DNA from: Aquipluma nitroreducens
GTDB lineage: Bacteria > Bacteroidota > Bacteroidia > Bacteroidales > Prolixibacteraceae
Direction of reading: 5' to 3'
Length of the DNA stretch: 64,000 nucleotides
Assembly: GCF_009689585.1 (NCBI RefSeq)
Contig: NZ_AP018694.1
Coordinates: 310,001-374,000, forward strand
The notes under the pieces: model-generated
Seen by the model: the letters and a program-made list of their open reading frames with translations, nothing else
Database searches by the model: none
Told to the model about the DNA's origin: nothing
Translations under genes and position numbers: made by a program
In this document: positions 62,296-64,000 of the stretch, in pieces
How positions within the stretch are numbered: position 1 is the stretch's first letter
Layout: each line of letters begins with the position of its first letter

Positions 62296-63969
62296 CTACC
62301 ATCCTGGATTTTGCTGTAAATCAGGATTTATTAAAATTTCCTTTGTTGGCAAAGGACGCAGGTAATGTTTGTTAGGATCAAAGGATCTTTCGGCAGCACT
62401 CTCCGCAACGATAAACCCATTTTGATCGGTTTTACCTTGCCAACTAGCATCTGCATAAGGGTTTCTGTTTGCACCTTCTATAATTACTGGATCGGTCCAG
62501 TTTGAACCAACAATCTTTATTCCCTTTATCGACTGAGGTAACTCTATTTCCGCAGTTTTCCATCTCCTCAGGTCATCGTATCTGTAACCTTCCAATGCCA
62601 ATTCTATGGTTCGCTCTCTCCTTATTTCCCCCCTCATATCCAAGCCATTAGAAGAAACAAAAGCATTTTTCAACGAAGGCATGTTTACTCTCTGGCGAAC
62701 GATATTAATTGATTTATTAAGATCGTCGTCACTAATACTTCCATTTCTCTCAAATGTAGCTTCAGCATATGTAAGAAGTACCTCTGCATACCTAATAAGG
62801 CGAAAGTCAAAACTACACCTGTCATCTTGCAATTCATTGGCATATTTATCTTCCGTTAAAAACTTGTAAGTGGTATAACCAGTATTGGCATTACGTTGTG
62901 GATAAAAAGGCCAACTTGCCACTGGATCAACATACCAAGTTCGAGGTGCGTAAGCACCTGGAATCAACATGGTCATTGTCATACGAGGATCTCGGTTCTG
63001 ATATTCTGAAGTATTTGCACTATATCCTTCAAATAACGGTGACTGTGTAATTGGAAGCCCGTCCGCACACAAGTACATATCGGCAAGCTTTTTTGTTGGC
63101 AATAATGAGCCAATTCCCACAATATAAGTATATTCTGTTCCAGAAATATCCCTTTGATGACGGCGATCTAAAATACATTCCTGAGAGTCATCACCTTCAT
63201 CAATAAATAAGTACCTATAACTTTGATTGCCTTTACTATTGAACAGGGCATATTGAGAGCTGCTCATAACTGATTGTGATGCCTGGATAGCAATATCAAG
63301 ATACCCGTTCGCATCAACGTTGTTACGAAACTTGCCCCAAGTCCCTTCAAACAATGCAACCCTCGCTTTTAAAGAATTTGCTGCACCCTTAGTCACTCTA
63401 CCAATATCTCCTGAAGGCAATGATTTTTGTTCAGGTAAGTCGACCGCAGCATCTGTTAAATCTTTTAAGATTAAATCAACAGTTTCTTGACGGCTCGCGC
63501 GCGGGGCGTATAACGTTGTGCTATTTATATCCAACACTTCAGTAATAAGCGGAACGCCTCCATATTGCCTGAATAATAACCAATAGTTATAAGCTCTAAA
63601 AAATCTAGCTTCGGCTGCGAACTGCTTTACATCTCCTGCAATGGGTGATTCTCCCACTTTTTTAAGAATATTATTACAACGACGGATATAGATATACGGG
63701 GTATTCCATTCCCCAGCAGTTTCACTTGTTTGATAGGTACCATTACTAACAGAATTTGGTACAGAATATGCGATATCCGATTGTGTATCCCTTGTATCAA
63801 AATCTTCAAGCGACCCATATAAGTTATTAGCAGCCAGTTTAAAATCGGAAGCCGTTTTCCAAAATGTGCCATCAGAGATAGTATCTTTGGGGAATAAATC
63901 TAGACCCTCTTTGCACCCTGAAAACAGAAGGATTACAAAAATAGCGATTTGAACATATTTTTTATTCAT
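62296..63969 (-). CDS. susD-like: RagB/SusD family outer-membrane nutrient-binding lipoprotein
   Basis: 557 residues with signal peptide and lipobox (FSGC at about 18). The SusD fold is seen in LDLFPKDTISDGTFWKTASDF, IRRCNNILKKVGESP, AEARFFRAYNYWLLFRQYGGVPLITEV and ERTIELALEGYRYDDLRRWKTAEIELP. It binds oligosaccharide at the cell surface and hands it to a SusC TonB-dependent transporter. SusC normally precedes SusD, so its gene should lie just beyond 64 kb. A strong terminator follows. Confidence 0.94.
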   Translation of the reverse strand: MNKKYVQIAIFVILLFSGCKEGLDLFPKDTISDGTFWKTASDFKLAANNLYGSLEDFDTRDTQSDIAYSVPNSVSNGTYQTSETAGEWNTPYIYIRRCNNILKKVGESPIAGDVKQFAAEARFFRAYNYWLLFRQYGGVPLITEVLDINSTTLYAPRASRQETVDLILKDLTDAAVDLPEQKSLPSGDIGRVTKGAANSLKARVALFEGTWGKFRNNVDANGYLDIAIQASQSVMSSSQYALFNSKGNQSYRYLFIDEGDDSQECILDRRHQRDISGTEYTYIVGIGSLLPTKKLADMYLCADGLPITQSPLFEGYSANTSEYQNRDPRMTMTMLIPGAYAPRTWYVDPVASWPFYPQRNANTGYTTYKFLTEDKYANELQDDRCSFDFRLIRYAEVLLTYAEATFERNGSISDDDLNKSINIVRQRVNMPSLKNAFVSSNGLDMRGEIRRERTIELALEGYRYDDLRRWKTAEIELPQSIKGIKIVGSNWTDPVIIEGANRNPYADASWQGKTDQNGFIVAESAAERSFDPNKHYLRPLPTKEILINPDLQQNPGW

Positions 63970-64000
63970 GATAGTTTTAAATTAAGTTTTAAAATTTTAT

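Noticed and set aside
1-64000. CRISPR arrays, tRNA, rRNA and insertion sequences with transposase
   Set aside because: No regularly spaced repeats, no cloverleaf-type sequence and no transposase-like protein were found.

Overview
The window is from a Bacteroidota genome, probably a marine or gut-type Bacteroidales/Marinilabiliales. This rests on the Bacteroidetes-type TraJ-TraN conjugation proteins, an RteC regulator, a SusD lipoprotein, a FISUMP-domain protein and promoters of the TTG-N20-TAnnTTTG type. The exact taxon is an inference. No rRNA, tRNA or CRISPR array was seen.

Region 1 (1-12.1 kb) is part of an integrative conjugative element (CTnDOT-like). A plus-strand tra run (traJ partial, traK, traL, traM, traN) stops after traN. 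It faces a minus-strand block: a three-gene unit (AbiEi-like winged-helix protein, AbiEii-like nucleotidyltransferase, metallophosphoesterase), two small genes, a structured non-coding stretch with a 16-bp perfect inverted repeat, a helix-turn-helix protein, a Toprim/RecA-type primase-helicase, a second helix-turn-helix protein and RteC. A small gene broken by an in-frame TGA follows. No integrase or relaxase is in view. The AbiE-like unit has a promoter whose -7 box overlaps a 16-bp perfect inverted repeat, which suggests autorepression.

Region 2 (12.1-24.3 kb) has a gene-poor stretch, then a HAD phosphatase, a DUF418 membrane protein and an APC permease / Gfo-Idh-MocA oxidoreductase / DegT aminotransferase operon. 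That operon is divergent from a PocR-AraC regulator. A CBM9-like protein, a NagB-like deaminase, NagA and an FHS-type sugar permease follow, so this part looks like amino-sugar uptake and catabolism.

Region 3 (24.4-64 kb) is a very long run of minus-strand carbohydrate genes. It holds a beta-helix protein, two GH3 enzymes, two GH78-type rhamnosidases, a BNR_4 propeller fused to GH105, DUF4380, an oxidative sugar-acid gene set (SDR, RraA-like, enolase-superfamily dehydratase, PTE-type hydrolase, M24 peptidase, DMT transporter), a deacetylase-like protein, a GH30-PHP fusion, a toroid lipoprotein, a beta-helix protein with a broken FN3 tail, a second DMT transporter, a CBM9-like protein, two propeller proteins, a FISUMP lipoprotein, an alpha/beta hydrolase, a DUF4832 protein and a SusD. 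The SusC partner should lie just beyond 64 kb. Rhamnosidases plus unsaturated-uronyl hydrolase point to a rhamnose- and uronic-acid-containing glycan. No sulfatase is seen.

The most informative new signal is a 38-bp box found three times in one orientation: at the DegT/AraC divergent region and upstream of both GH3 genes. Each copy ends on a TTG placed 20 nt from a -7-like box. This predicts a PocR-AraC regulon linking the amino-sugar genes to the glycan-degradation genes. Other leads are the AbiE-metallophosphoesterase unit, Asp-to-Glu replacement at the GH3 nucleophile position in both paralogues, two multi-enzyme fusions, and two decayed coding stretches.
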